DNA from: JBGSPL01 sp964511435
Lineage (GTDB): Bacteria > Patescibacteriota > CPR2 > UBA1875 > CAIMLA01
Direction: 5' to 3'
DNA length: 58,461 nucleotides
NCBI GenBank assembly: GCA_964511435.1
Contig: CAZEFH010000004.1
Location: 1-58,461, forward strand
Part shown: in pieces, positions 1-8,641 of the stretch
Layout of the letters: each line of letters begins with the position of its first letter
How positions within the stretch are numbered: position 1 is the stretch's first letter
Position numbers and translations under genes: made by a program
Notes under the pieces: generated by a model
What the model was told of the DNA's origin: nothing
Database searches by the model: none
The model's input: only the letters and a program-made list of their open reading frames with translations

Positions 1-672
1 ATGTATACCCGATATGCAGAAAAGAACCGTTTTAAAATCGAGATTATTGAATCAAATGAAAATGAAATCGGCGGACTAAAGGAAATTATTTTCTCTGTCG
101 CCGGTAATAACGTTTACAAACACCTGAAGTACGAGAGCGGTGTTCATCGGGTGCAGCGAGTTCCAGAAACGGAATCTGGAGGAAGAATTCACACATCTAC
201 GGCCACTGTGGCCGTACTCCCAGAGGCTGAGGAGGTAGATGTAGAGATTATTCCCTCAGAGATCCGTGTGGATGTTTTCCGATCGTCCGGCCCAGGAGGT
301 CAAAGCGTCAACACCACTGACTCAGCTATCCGAATCACTCACCTTCCCACTGGACTTGTAGTATCTTGTCAGGACGAAAAGTCACAGATCAAAAACCGTG
401 AAAAAGCCATGAAAGTACTCAGATCAAGACTGCTGGCGATAAAGCAGGAAGAGGAAGCGAAGAAGCGTGGCGATGCCAGAAATAGCCAAATTGGCACTGG
501 AGATCGTTCAGAGAAAATACGTACCTATAACTTTCCTCAGGATCGAGTCACAGACCACCGTATCGGATTAAGTCTAAACAACTTACCAGACTTTATGAAT
601 GGTAATATAGAGAAAATGCTTGATCGACTAGCCGAGGTAGACCGAGAAGAAGCCCTTAAGGAACTCTCCTAA
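1..672 (+). CDS. prfA: Peptide chain release factor 1, 3' part (window-truncated)
   Basis: Class I release factor that reads UAA/UAG in the ribosomal A site and triggers peptidyl-tRNA hydrolysis. The visible 223 residues hold the catalytic loop motif SSGPGGQSVN, with the GGQ that reaches the peptidyl transferase centre, and the conserved RVPETESGGRIHTS and SQIKNREKAMKVLRSRL segments. Bacterial RF1 is about 355 residues, so roughly 130 N-terminal residues lie before the window; the ATG at base 1 is an internal Met (compare MYLRYAE in other RF1s), not the start. The anticodon-like PxT tripeptide region lies partly outside, so the RF1 rather than RF2 assignment rests on overall similarity. The gene converges on htrA across a shared hairpin terminator. 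Confidence 0.95.
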   Translation: MYTRYAEKNRFKIEIIESNENEIGGLKEIIFSVAGNNVYKHLKYESGVHRVQRVPETESGGRIHTSTATVAVLPEAEEVDVEIIPSEIRVDVFRSSGPGGQSVNTTDSAIRITHLPTGLVVSCQDEKSQIKNREKAMKVLRSRLLAIKQEEEAKKRGDARNSQIGTGDRSEKIRTYNFPQDRVTDHRIGLSLNNLPDFMNGNIEKMLDRLAEVDREEALKELS

Positions 673-673
673 A

Positions 674-709
674 AACAATATAGCCCTTCTTAGGAAGGGC
701 TATATTGTT
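674..709. terminator. Bidirectional intrinsic terminator between prfA and htrA
   Basis: A perfect 16-bp inverted repeat (674-689 with 694-709) with loop TTAG. The outer part is A/T-rich on both sides, so it can work in both directions. It overlaps the htrA stop codon, which sits inside the stem. Confidence 0.85.
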
Positions 710-1889
710 ACCTTGTCTCAGACAGGGTAACTTCTACTGTCTTCGACTTCCCATCCCGGAGATAGGTAAGCTTTACCTTGTCCCCTGGCTGGTACTTTGC
801 CAGAAGAGAAACTAGGCTATTTTGCACTGTTACCTTATCACTTCCCACGGCAGTAATAATATCGGCCGTCTTTAGGCCTGCTGCTGCGGCTGGTGAGTCA
901 CTTACTACTGCTGATAGAGTATTGCTGCTATAAATATATGCACCTTCACTAACAGAAATATCATTCTGAGCGGCTATTTCTTTCGTCAAAGAGACATAAC
1001 GAACGCCTAGCATAGCACGGGATATCTTTCCTTTCACCTTATAGCTTTCAAGGGCTGACTTTACTAGGTCTACAGGCAAAGCAAAGCCAATCCCTTGCCC
1101 CTGAGAGTCAACAGCCGTATTCATCCCGATTACTTGACCAAAGAGGTTCAGAAGGGGGCCCCCGGAGTTCCCAGAATTAATCGCCGCATCAGTTTGTATT
1201 ACATTATCTAGTGATTCAGTGGCAGTCCCCGTAGAGTCACTTGCCTGTATCACTCTCCCAATCCCTGATACAACCCCAACTGTAACGCTGTTTTGGTATT
1301 GTCCTAGAGCATTACCAATTGCGATAGCGGTTTGCCCCGCAACCAACCCGTCTGAACTGCCAAGAGTAACTGTAGGCAGACCGGTCGCAGAAATCTTTAG
1401 AATAGCGATATCAAAAATAGGATCTACAGACTTTACTTCAGCGGGATAGCTCTTACCAGCATCAGTAATGACCGAATATTGAGCATTCTCTGAACTCACT
1501 ACATGCTTATTAGTCACGATAAGCCCATCACTACTGACGATATACCCTGTACCAGCGGTCTCAGAAGCAGAGCTTTGCCCAAAAAAGTTAACCGTCTTCG
1601 CCACTCCAGTAATACTAACAACCGCCGGCATCGCCTTATTTGCCACTTCTGTAATATCTGACTTCTCTTTTACATTTACCGTAGCGTAGCTTATCCCTTT
1701 CTTACTGCTCATCGTGCCGTATTTATTAAATAAGTAGGCCCCGAGAGCACCTGAACTACCCCCAAGTAAAACCATTATCAGAGAATAAATTATTAGCTTT
1801 TTTAGTGATTCAGAAATCACGATAGGACTGTGATTAGCACTATTTACATCCTCCATAAGTTCCTCCATGAAATTTAGTTTGGTAGCCAC
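708..1889 (-). CDS. htrA: HtrA/DegP-family membrane-anchored serine protease with PDZ domain
   Basis: Envelope quality-control protease of the trypsin-like S1C family. A single N-terminal membrane segment (about residues 31-53) anchors it with the protease outside the membrane. The catalytic triad is visible: His129 in TNKHVV, Asp160 in FDIAIL, Ser242 in GNSGGP. One PDZ domain follows (about 290-390), as in Gram-positive HtrA. At 393 residues the length is normal for a single-PDZ member. The start overlaps the end of the upstream membrane-protein gene by 16 bases, so the two are probably translationally coupled. It is the last gene of a leftward LCP / membrane protein / htrA unit. Confidence 0.93.
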   Translation of the reverse strand: MATKLNFMEELMEDVNSANHSPIVISESLKKLIIYSLIMVLLGGSSGALGAYLFNKYGTMSSKKGISYATVNVKEKSDITEVANKAMPAVVSITGVAKTVNFFGQSSASETAGTGYIVSSDGLIVTNKHVVSSENAQYSVITDAGKSYPAEVKSVDPIFDIAILKISATGLPTVTLGSSDGLVAGQTAIAIGNALGQYQNSVTVGVVSGIGRVIQASDSTGTATESLDNVIQTDAAINSGNSGGPLLNLFGQVIGMNTAVDSQGQGIGFALPVDLVKSALESYKVKGKISRAMLGVRYVSLTKEIAAQNDISVSEGAYIYSSNTLSAVVSDSPAAAAGLKTADIITAVGSDKVTVQNSLVSLLAKYQPGDKVKLTYLRDGKSKTVEVTLSETR

Positions 1890-2707
1890 TTGGCTGTCAC
1901 AAATAAAATCACAAAAAATACTACAGTAAAGAGTAAATATTCCGTAAGTACCTTACGATTCAAGTTCCCGTCAAGCTTATGTGAGATCATCCCCCAGAGA
2001 AAGTAATAGCTAAGTGTTACAATGATTGCCCCAATAGGCGAACCTCCAAGAGTAGATTGCTCAGTCACACCAATTACTGGATAATTCACTTGCCACATTG
2101 AACTAATCCAGGCGACCTGCGAAACCAAAAAGGCGGTAATGAGGGCATAGCGCCTATCCTTCTGTTCCAATCTGCCCTTTTCCCAGGTAAGAAAATAGGT
2201 CGCGAAGTATGTTAAGCCGAACTCAAGTAAAACTAACGCTGCGCGCGCAAAACTACCATAGCCAGTGCCACTGGTTGCACCTATTAACCTAAATAGCATT
2301 GATGATGCTAGAAAAACCGAGAAAAAAGTCAACAATATGATTACGTTACGATAAAAGATGGCTGCCCTCTCACCTAGATTTCTAATCTTTCGAAGTGCTA
2401 CCAAAAGGTAGAAGTTTGCAACGATCGAAACTAGGGTCATAATTAATCGGCTACCACTACTATATAAATATGAAATATATGAGAGTGATGCCACATTAAA
2501 AATAAACGGCAATAAAATAAATTTACTATTCGAAACAATTGATTCCCTAGTCAGCTGGGTATTAAAGAGATATTTTGCACTAAGCAGTAGTAACACCACA
2601 AAGGCCACCATAGAATACAAGACTGCATCTGGACGAATAAAATTAAAAATATAAACTACAGAAAACATAGAAACGGCGATAATACTATTACGCGTGATAG
2701 GATTCAT
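1874..2707 (-). CDS. Polytopic membrane protein of unknown function
   Basis: A 277-residue protein with about eight hydrophobic segments spread over its length (for example near 7-25, 30-50, 60-80, 85-105, 118-140, 155-175, 190-212, 250-273) and short polar loops. No catalytic motif or extracytoplasmic domain is apparent and I do not recognise the family; it resembles uncharacterised membrane proteins of CPR genomes. It sits between an LCP cell-wall ligase gene and htrA, nine bases after the former and overlapping the latter, which hints at a role in the cell envelope. The positional argument is the only functional clue. Confidence 0.8.
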   Translation of the reverse strand: MNPITRNSIIAVSMFSVVYIFNFIRPDAVLYSMVAFVVLLLLSAKYLFNTQLTRESIVSNSKFILLPFIFNVASLSYISYLYSSGSRLIMTLVSIVANFYLLVALRKIRNLGERAAIFYRNVIILLTFFSVFLASSMLFRLIGATSGTGYGSFARAALVLLEFGLTYFATYFLTWEKGRLEQKDRRYALITAFLVSQVAWISSMWQVNYPVIGVTEQSTLGGSPIGAIIVTLSYYFLWGMISHKLDGNLNRKVLTEYLLFTVVFFVILFVTAKWLPN

Positions 2708-2716
2708 CGTAACCCC

Positions 2717-4135
2717 CTAGTTTGTGGTATAATTTGCGCCAATAATGACTTCAATATCAGCCCCAGAGCTAGACTGGTCCGTTGACTTGGCTGCAGAGAC
2801 AGAAAATAACTTTTCCAGCGCTGCAATAGTACCAGGCTTAGCTCCGCCACTATAGTCAACAATCTTCGTCTGAGAATATGCTGAATTGTCTGCAGTTGAA
2901 ATATCTACTACGTTGTAACCAGCTTTAGTAAGTTTTGCCGCCACATTACTAGCCAGGCCAGAACGAGTAGTACCGTTTTGAACCGAGATATCAGCGGCCT
3001 CAGTCTGAACCGACTGATCTTCAAAAATGTTCTGAGCAACGGCTTGTATTGCTGAATAATTATAGATCCCGGCCCGTGGTATCAGGGTATAGCCAGCTCC
3101 CTCACTAGAGTCGTCAATCAGTAGCCCTGCAGCTGAGTTGTCGAAAACTTTATTCTTAATCTTCGCAGTATCAACACCCTTAAATAACTCAATACCTCTA
3201 GGTATTTCGTTTACGGAAAAGTCAGTTTTTAGGTGTTTGCCTAGAGCAGACGCAATATCAGAAATCTTTGTTGGGTTAAGGAAGGTGTCTACAGACATTA
3301 CTTTATCCTTTAACGCCATCAATACCTTCTGCTGTCTTTTTGCACGGTCGAAGTCACTGGTCGTTTCACGTGAACGACTATACCTCAGTGCAGTAATACC
3401 GTCCATGTGCTGTTTCCCCTTTTTGATATAAAGAGCACCATTTAGACCGTCATCGGTTGGGTATAAATAGTCATAAAGATCTTCGTCAACCGTGATATCT
3501 ATCCCACCGACCGCATCAATCATATCTTTCAGGCCAGTAAAGTCAACTCTCGCATAGTAGTGAATCGGGATGCCCAGAACCTCACTGACAGTTTTCTCAG
3601 CTAGGGCCGGGCCACCGCCCGGGTATTTATAGTATTCACCATAAGCATGGGCTGCATTAAGCTTTGCACTGCCATAGCTGCCAATCTTTACATATAGGTC
3701 GCGTGGTATAGATATCATTGCAGCTTGTTTGGTTTTCACATCATAACTTATCACCATATTCGTGTCTGAAAGTTGCTGTCCGGCATGGCCATCATCACCA
3801 ACGCCAAGCAGAAGAATGTTTACCCTACCACTATTTTCGCCTTTCAGTTGCTGTCCCGCAAATAGTGAGAAGAGATTAGTATTACCGGCGAACATCTGGG
3901 AGAGCTTGCTATACAAAGACCAGCCAAAAAAACCGAGAACAGTAAAAACTACCACCAATACTCCAAGAGTGATATATAGCTTCAGGTGTTTAATTTTCTT
4001 TTTGCCTCGTTTATTGAATTTTACTGGCGTTTTATCGGACTTACCCTTCTTGGCTTCCGTAGCGTTCGCATCAGCAGCAGTAGTGACTTTTTCAACGCTT
4101 GATTCTATTTCATTTATTGTAAGTTTCTTTTTCAT
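2717..4135 (-). CDS. LytR-CpsA-Psr (LCP) family protein with LytR_C domain
   Basis: LCP proteins transfer lipid-linked glycopolymers to peptidoglycan outside the membrane. From an ATG at 4153 there would be 478 residues; I prefer the ATG at 4135, because a TATAAT at 4157-4162 would start the transcript near 4150, and a GGGAG lies just before the inner ATG. A Lys-rich cytoplasmic part is followed by one membrane segment (about 57-79 in the longer numbering). The LCP core (about 105-290) shows LLLGVGDD, SDTNMV, ISIPRDLYV, the catalytic-region YSRSR and FDRAKRQQ. A LytR_C domain (about 375-470, ADISVQNGT...) ends the protein. First gene of the unit with the membrane protein and htrA. Confidence 0.92.
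   Translation of the reverse strand: MKKKLTINEIESSVEKVTTAADANATEAKKGKSDKTPVKFNKRGKKKIKHLKLYITLGVLVVVFTVLGFFGWSLYSKLSQMFAGNTNLFSLFAGQQLKGENSGRVNILLLGVGDDGHAGQQLSDTNMVISYDVKTKQAAMISIPRDLYVKIGSYGSAKLNAAHAYGEYYKYPGGGPALAEKTVSEVLGIPIHYYARVDFTGLKDMIDAVGGIDITVDEDLYDYLYPTDDGLNGALYIKKGKQHMDGITALRYSRSRETTSDFDRAKRQQKVLMALKDKVMSVDTFLNPTKISDIASALGKHLKTDFSVNEIPRGIELFKGVDTAKIKNKVFDNSAAGLLIDDSSEGAGYTLIPRAGIYNYSAIQAVAQNIFEDQSVQTEAADISVQNGTTRSGLASNVAAKLTKAGYNVVDISTADNSAYSQTKIVDYSGGAKPGTIAALEKLFSVSAAKSTDQSSSGADIEVIIGANYTTN
3362..3377. other. Candidate parS site inside the LCP gene
   Basis: The 16-mer matches the ParB-binding consensus TGTTTCACGTGAAACA at 13 of 16 positions, including a 12-base run GTTTCACGTGAA. 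It lies about 1.5 kb from parB, and parS sites are usually near parAB. It also encodes the conserved LCP segment RSRETT, so protein constraint could explain part of the match. Confidence 0.5.
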
Positions 4136-4153
4136 TTTCTCCCTGCCTACCAT

Positions 4154-4210
4154 GTAATTATATACGATAAACAGCTAGACAGCCAAGGGTTTTTCACTGA
4201 TAATAATTAT
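4154..4210. promoter_or_regulatory. Divergent promoters between the LCP gene and lepB
   Basis: Leftward: TATAAT at 4157-4162 only three bases before the first possible LCP ATG. Rightward: GATAAT at 4199-4204 followed by six bases and the lepB ATG, with no Shine-Dalgarno sequence, so lepB mRNA would be leaderless. Both are read from sequence; start sites are inferred. Confidence 0.55.
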
Positions 4211-4852
4211 ATGAAAGAAACAATTCCAACCACAGGTGCAAAGCTCAAGGAAGGCGCGCTTTTTACCTGGGAAGCAATTAAGACAATTGGTGCCGTAGCA
4301 CTTTTTGTGGTATTTTTCCGCTATTTTGTCATTCAGCCTTTCTATATCCTCGGCAATAGTATGAACCCCGGCTTTCAACAAGGCGAATACCTGTTTATTG
4401 ATGAGGCGAGCTACTATTTCCGTTCACCTGCCAGGGGTGAAGTGGTGGTATTTAAACATCCTGAGGCGGGCTGTACAGAATTTGTTGAAAACAACAAACT
4501 ATGGAGCCGAGTTGCTCAAGGACCTTGCACTAGCTATATAAAGCGAGTCATTGGGCTACCAGGTGAAACCGTAATTCTCAAGAACGGTAAATTTACAATA
4601 AAGAATGATAAATATCCAAACGGGATTACCCTAAACGAAAACTACATTGATTCGGGAGTAACTACCCTTGGCGACCAGACGGTTACACTTGCAAAAGACG
4701 AATTTTATGTCGTCGGCGATAATCGTCAGCCGAATCAGAGCTACGATTCAAGACAATGGGGGCCATTAAAAAGAGAGTATGTTACTGGTCATGCCTGGCT
4801 AAGATTACTCCCGGCAGATAAAATTGGCTTTATCTCGAAGGCAAAATACTAG
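4211..4852 (+). CDS. lepB: Signal peptidase I
   Basis: Membrane-bound peptidase that removes signal peptides from exported preproteins. A single N-terminal membrane segment (about 24-42) precedes the catalytic Ser50 in GNSMNP and the general-base Lys111 in YIKRVIGLPGE; the C-terminal box VVGDNR...SYDSRQWGPL is present. At 213 residues it is a compact Ser/Lys type S26 enzyme. No Shine-Dalgarno sequence precedes the ATG, but a GATAAT lies six bases upstream, implying leaderless translation. It ends at a strong hairpin shared with convergent parB. Confidence 0.95.
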   Translation: MKETIPTTGAKLKEGALFTWEAIKTIGAVALFVVFFRYFVIQPFYILGNSMNPGFQQGEYLFIDEASYYFRSPARGEVVVFKHPEAGCTEFVENNKLWSRVAQGPCTSYIKRVIGLPGETVILKNGKFTIKNDKYPNGITLNENYIDSGVTTLGDQTVTLAKDEFYVVGDNRQPNQSYDSRQWGPLKREYVTGHAWLRLLPADKIGFISKAKY

Positions 4853-4878
4853 AAAAGCCCGGCTGTTGCCGGGCTTTT
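4853..4878. terminator. Bidirectional terminator between lepB and parB
   Basis: Perfect 10-bp stem AAAAGCCCGG / CCGGGCTTTT with a six-base loop, flanked by A/T runs usable on both strands. Confidence 0.88.
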
Positions 4879-4886
4879 AAACATGA

Positions 4887-5771
4887 TTATTTCCCAATAA
4901 TCTGATGATATATTCTATCTAGATCTTCGCTTCCATAAAATTCTATCACAATTTTGCCGCCTCTCCCGCTTGGCTTAATAGTAACTTTAGTCCCCACAGC
5001 CTGTGTAAGTCGTTTTTCTGCCGCTTTAACATCGGGGTCCTTGGCAGGCTTTTTCCCACTCACTCTTGCCTTTACATGATCTTCGGTCTGCCTAACATTC
5101 ATGCCATCACTGATAATGCGGTGATAAAAAGCGATCTGTTCATCTCTGCCCTCAATTGCCATAATACTACGAGCATGACCCTCGGTAATTTTACCCTCGA
5201 TCAAGCCTTGCTTTATCTCAGCCGGGAGAGTAAGTAGGCGAATAGCGTTAGCCACCGTTGAACGTGCTTTACCCACCTTAACCGCTACGTCTTCTTGAGT
5301 AAGATTAAATTCATCCATCAGTCTTCGATATGAAAGCGCTGCCTCAATCGGACTGAGATTTTCTCTCTGAACGTTCTCAATTATTGCAAGCTCCAGCTTC
5401 TTCTGCTCATCAAGGTTGCGCTCTATTACTGGTACCTTAGTAAGACCGGCCAGCTTCGAAGCCCTGAGTCGACGTTCACCTGCTACAAGCTGATATTTAC
5501 CACTAGATACCTTGGTTACTATCAGCGGCTGCAAAATACCGTACTCCCTAATCGATGCCGCCAACTCAGCCAGAGGAGCTTCATCAAAGCTAGTACGTGG
5601 CTGCATTGGATTTGGCTCAATAGTGTCAATAGCGATCTCATTCCCCGCTACAGTAGCCTGTGCCGACTCATCGATCACTGGAATAAGCGAATCGAGCCCC
5701 CTCCCTAAACCAAATACCTTTTTAGTACTTGCTGTCTTGTCATTAGCTCCAGATTTGTCTATTGACTGCAT
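4887..5771 (-). CDS. parB: Chromosome partitioning protein ParB
   Basis: CTPase/DNA-binding clamp that loads at parS and works with ParA to segregate the origin region. The N-terminal ParB/Srx domain (about 45-135) holds IEPNPMQPR, the GERRLRASKLAG motif and ENVQRENLSPIEAA; a helix-turn-helix (about 145-185, LTQEDVAVKVGKARSTVANA) reads parS. The C-terminal dimerisation part follows a Lys-rich linker. At 294 residues it is the usual length. Its start overlaps the parA stop by 13 bases, a coupled arrangement typical of parAB. A candidate parS lies 1.5 kb away. Confidence 0.96.
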   Translation of the reverse strand: MQSIDKSGANDKTASTKKVFGLGRGLDSLIPVIDESAQATVAGNEIAIDTIEPNPMQPRTSFDEAPLAELAASIREYGILQPLIVTKVSSGKYQLVAGERRLRASKLAGLTKVPVIERNLDEQKKLELAIIENVQRENLSPIEAALSYRRLMDEFNLTQEDVAVKVGKARSTVANAIRLLTLPAEIKQGLIEGKITEGHARSIMAIEGRDEQIAFYHRIISDGMNVRQTEDHVKARVSGKKPAKDPDVKAAEKRLTQAVGTKVTIKPSGRGGKIVIEFYGSEDLDRIYHQIIGK

Positions 5772-6526
5772 TTCAGGTGTACCTCCTTAGCCAACTGTTT
5801 ATAAGCAGTCGCCCCCTTACCAAATTTATCGTAATGCATAATTGTCTTGCCATAAGACGGTGCTTCCGCCAAGCGGATGTTGCGCGGGATAATAGTATCA
5901 AAAACCTTATTAGGGAAGTGTTTCTTTACTTCCGCCTCTACCTGACGTGAAAGAAGGGTGTTTTTATTATACATAGTCAGGAGAACACCCAGAAGGTTTA
6001 GTTTCGGGTTAAGATTCATTCTTACTCTCTGAACTGTATGTAGTAACTGTGAGAGTCCCTCAAGGGCATAAAACTCAGTTTGAACTGGAATCAGGATAGA
6101 GTCTGCACTCACAAGGCCATTGACTGTCAGAATTCCCAGCGACGGAGGCGAATCAATCACGATGTAATCGTACTCATGTTTGATGCGCTCGATAGCCTGC
6201 TTGAGACGATGTTCTCTTGCAATCTGACTGGCGAGTTCTACTTCAGCTGCCGCCAGAACAACCGATGCTGGGGCCACATCAAGACCTTTAACGTTCGTAG
6301 TTTGACGAATTTCTTGCAGTGGGACCTCACGTACCAGAACATCATATAAGCTTCCCTTGACCGCATTCTTATCAACTCCAAGGCCACTGGTTGCATTCCC
6401 TTGAGGATCAAGGTCAATAAGAAGCACCTTGCTTCCATTTTTCGCAAGATAACCCGCAAGATTTACAGTGGTGGTGGTTTTACCAACCCCACCCTTCTGA
6501 TTTGTTACAACGATTACGTTTGCCAC
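5759..6526 (-). CDS. parA: Chromosome partitioning ATPase ParA (Soj)
   Basis: Deviant Walker-type ATPase whose nucleoid-bound dimers move ParB-parS complexes. The deviant Walker A KGGVGKTT is at residues 11-18, LLIDLDPQGN follows, and Walker B is YIVIDSPPSL. The 255 residues lack an N-terminal HTH, as in chromosomal Soj. Translation begins at a GTG. Upstream there is TGC-TAAGAT and then exactly six bases before the GTG, with no Shine-Dalgarno sequence, so the mRNA is probably leaderless. First gene of the parAB unit. Confidence 0.96.
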   Translation of the reverse strand: MANVIVVTNQKGGVGKTTTTVNLAGYLAKNGSKVLLIDLDPQGNATSGLGVDKNAVKGSLYDVLVREVPLQEIRQTTNVKGLDVAPASVVLAAAEVELASQIAREHRLKQAIERIKHEYDYIVIDSPPSLGILTVNGLVSADSILIPVQTEFYALEGLSQLLHTVQRVRMNLNPKLNLLGVLLTMYNKNTLLSRQVEAEVKKHFPNKVFDTIIPRNIRLAEAPSYGKTIMHYDKFGKGATAYKQLAKEVHLKCSQ

Positions 6527-6562
6527 TTACTTATCTTAGCAAACTTTTGTAGTTTTGAGTAG

Positions 6563-6592
6563 AAAAAAGCGGCCCTCGGGGCCGCTTTTTTT
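6563..6592 (-). terminator. Intrinsic terminator upstream of parA
   Basis: A 13-bp stem (6563-6575 with 6579-6591) closing a TCG loop, followed on the minus strand by a U run. It ends the transcript of the small membrane protein before the parAB promoter. Confidence 0.88.
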
Positions 6593-7049
6593 ATAGTGCA
6601 AATATTTGTTTTATGATTGAGTTGTAATCACCTAGATGTAGCTTTGCATAAAAAACCAAAGCAAAAGCAATTGCACCTGACATCAATACCATCAAAAAGA
6701 TTAGAAAGACTGTTACGGTCCACTTCATCATTCTGTCGATATCAAAGTCTTTCATGTTCTTATACATCTGAGTTTCAAATTCTTTGAGCCTAACGTGATG
6801 CTCCTTGACATATTTCTCTCCACGCACTCCCTCTACATAGACTTTGTGCCAAGCTATGCGGCCACAAATAAGACCCACCAAGACCCCCGCAAGCAGCAAT
6901 ACAAGGAAATACAGCGCTAGTACCCAGTCACCTTGCAAATTATTGTAGATCATTACCATGCTTATCAGGCCTATCAAGACGGTTGAGAGCAGCGCACCAA
7001 CTGCCACCCATAGCATACGATAAACAAAGTTTTTTGTTTTATGACTCAT
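6591..7049 (-). CDS. Small membrane protein of unknown function
   Basis: 152 residues with three predicted membrane segments (about 12-34, 43-65 and 110-132). Between the second and third is a charged, probably helical cytoplasmic stretch (about 68-108) rich in Lys, Glu and Met. I recognise no family. A GGAGG-like sequence (AGGAGGGAAA) precedes the ATG, supporting the start. It is a single-gene unit between rplU and parA with a terminator on each side, so context gives no functional hint. Confidence 0.78.
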   Translation of the reverse strand: MSHKTKNFVYRMLWVAVGALLSTVLIGLISMVMIYNNLQGDWVLALYFLVLLLAGVLVGLICGRIAWHKVYVEGVRGEKYVKEHHVRLKEFETQMYKNMKDFDIDRMMKWTVTVFLIFLMVLMSGAIAFALVFYAKLHLGDYNSIIKQIFAL

Positions 7050-7125
7050 TTTCCCTCCTATTTGTAATAATTATCTAACTCGGTCACAAAAAATGCAAGC
7101 AGTATCTGTCTAATTGTTATAAAAA

Positions 7126-7141
7126 AGCCCCCGAAGGGGCT
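7126..7141 (-). terminator. Intrinsic terminator after rplU
   Basis: Short GC-rich stem AGCCCC / GGGGCT with loop CGAA, followed on the minus strand by six U residues. Confidence 0.8.
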
Positions 7142-7148
7142 AAGTATA

Positions 7149-7484
7149 CTATTTAACGTCTATCTTTTCGATTTGTATCTTTGTCAGTTTCTGACGATGA
7201 CCGGTCTTCACACGGTAGTTCTTCTTGGCTTTATATTTAAAGACAATCTTTTTGGCATCTTTGGTCTGAGCAAGAACAGTTGCCTGTACTGCCGCCCCAT
7301 CTACTGTAGGCGTACCAACATTTACTTTATCACCATCAATTGTAAGTAAAACATCCTTAATGGTGAATTTTGAGCCTTCTTCAAGCTCAAGCTTTTCTAC
7401 TTCAAGGTATTCACCTTCAGTAACTAAATATTGCTTACCGCCGGTACGTATTACTGCGAGTTTTGAGTTAGTTTTTTCTGCCAC
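7149..7484 (-). CDS. rplU: 50S ribosomal protein L21
   Basis: Ribosomal protein that binds 23S rRNA in the large subunit. The conserved opening LAVIRTGGKQYLV and the C-terminal KYKAKKNYRVKTGHRQ are diagnostic; 111 residues is normal. The start is GTG with an AGGG 10-13 bases upstream. Most bacteria place rpmA (L27) directly after rplU; here a terminator follows at once and L27 is not in the window. It has its own promoter. Confidence 0.97.
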   Translation of the reverse strand: MAEKTNSKLAVIRTGGKQYLVTEGEYLEVEKLELEEGSKFTIKDVLLTIDGDKVNVGTPTVDGAAVQATVLAQTKDAKKIVFKYKAKKNYRVKTGHRQKLTKIQIEKIDVK

Positions 7485-7512
7485 TTTATTACCCTATCTT
7501 TACAACTAAAAT

Positions 7513-7541
7513 ATTTTATCACTTATAGACTCGTTTTTCAA
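7513..7541 (-). promoter_or_regulatory. rplU promoter
   Basis: On the minus strand TTGAAA, a 17-base spacer and TAAAAT, about 28 bases before the GTG start. Close to the sigma-70 consensus with ideal spacing. Confidence 0.65.
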
Positions 7542-7543
7542 GG

Positions 7544-8641
7544 CTAAAAGTCAATCTTTTTATAGCGAATATAGATACTCTCAAGAATTCCTATTGATAG
7601 CAGTGTTACTACAACACTAGTACCACCAGATGATAACAAGGGCAGAGGAATACCAGTGACAGGCATAATACCAAGATTCATCCCGATATTGATAAAGATA
7701 TGAAAGAACAAAATCGCAAATATACCAGTTGCGAGAAACATCCCAAAATAGTCTCTAGCCAACTGGGCAATCTTGAGCGCACGATAAAGTAACACTGCAA
7801 ACAAACCGATTACCGCTGCTGCCCCCACAAAACCCATTTCTTCAGCTAGCGCTGCGAAGACAAAGTCTGTGTGTTTAAACGGGACAAAGTTTAGCTGGCT
7901 CTGTGGCCCATGCCCTAGTCCCCTGCCCCAAAATTGACCTGAGCCAATTGCAATCATTGCCTGGTTCACATTCCAGCCACTTCCCATCGGATCCGCAGCC
8001 GGATTTAAGAAGGTCAAGATACGCTGTTTCTGATAATCATGAAGTAATTCATACCCAGGGATAGCCAAGACAGCAGCCGCTGCGGCCATTAAGCCAAGGT
8101 AAATCTTCTTAATATTTGAGACGGCCATCATTGATGCCCAGATAATAGCGAAAGTTAGCGCTGTACCAAGATCGGGTTGCCAGGCCACTAAGCCTATCGG
8201 AATGCCAATGTATATAATCGACTTAATGATTGTCTTTGGTCTATTCATCTGGTCTACGTGGTCAGCGAAAAACTTTGCCATCACAATTACCATAAATACT
8301 TTCGCAAGCTCAGATGGCTGAAACTGGAAGCTGCCGATAGCAATCCAACGCTGTGCTCCAAGTCGAGTAGATCCAAGAAACTTGGTTGCCACCAGAAGCC
8401 CAACTGTCAGTAGGTACAAAACTCCCGAGAATCCCCGAAACATCCGATAGTCTATTCTCGCCACAACCCATAAACATGCTAAACCAATTAGAGCAAACAG
8501 TAACTGCTGGAGTGCTTCAGATCCTCCAGCAATACTAAAGGTCGTACTAAAAATTATGGCTGCACTGAAACCGATAAGCAAAACCGATGCACCAAAGAGT
8601 AGCCAGTCAAAATTTTTTACAAATCGAGAGAGTCTATTCAC
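7544..8641 (-). CDS. rodA: RodA/FtsW-type SEDS peptidoglycan polymerase
   Basis: Polytopic SEDS-family glycosyltransferase that polymerises peptidoglycan from lipid II with a partner class B PBP. About ten membrane segments; the conserved signatures FQPSELAKV, WQPDLGTAL, GRGLGHGPQSQLNFVPFKHTDFVFA-type loop, AEEMGFVG and the C-terminal PVTGIPLPLLSSGG are present. The short N-terminus and PFKHTDF loop favour RodA over FtsW, though the two can be hard to separate. It starts with a GTG sharing a base with the ileS stop (TAGTG), so it is translated with ileS. No class B PBP is nearby. Confidence 0.92.
   Translation of the reverse strand: MNRLSRFVKNFDWLLFGASVLLIGFSAAIIFSTTFSIAGGSEALQQLLFALIGLACLWVVARIDYRMFRGFSGVLYLLTVGLLVATKFLGSTRLGAQRWIAIGSFQFQPSELAKVFMVIVMAKFFADHVDQMNRPKTIIKSIIYIGIPIGLVAWQPDLGTALTFAIIWASMMAVSNIKKIYLGLMAAAAAVLAIPGYELLHDYQKQRILTFLNPAADPMGSGWNVNQAMIAIGSGQFWGRGLGHGPQSQLNFVPFKHTDFVFAALAEEMGFVGAAAVIGLFAVLLYRALKIAQLARDYFGMFLATGIFAILFFHIFINIGMNLGIMPVTGIPLPLLSSGGTSVVVTLLSIGILESIYIRYKKIDF

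Noticed and set aside
1..3. ATG at the first base as the start of prfA
   Set aside because: RF1 is about 130 residues longer at its N-terminus and this Met aligns to an internal position.
1219..1449. Open frames of 60-130 codons antisense to known genes (for example here within htrA)
   Set aside because: They lie inside genes with strong family signatures on the other strand, and lack ribosome binding sites and recognisable domains.
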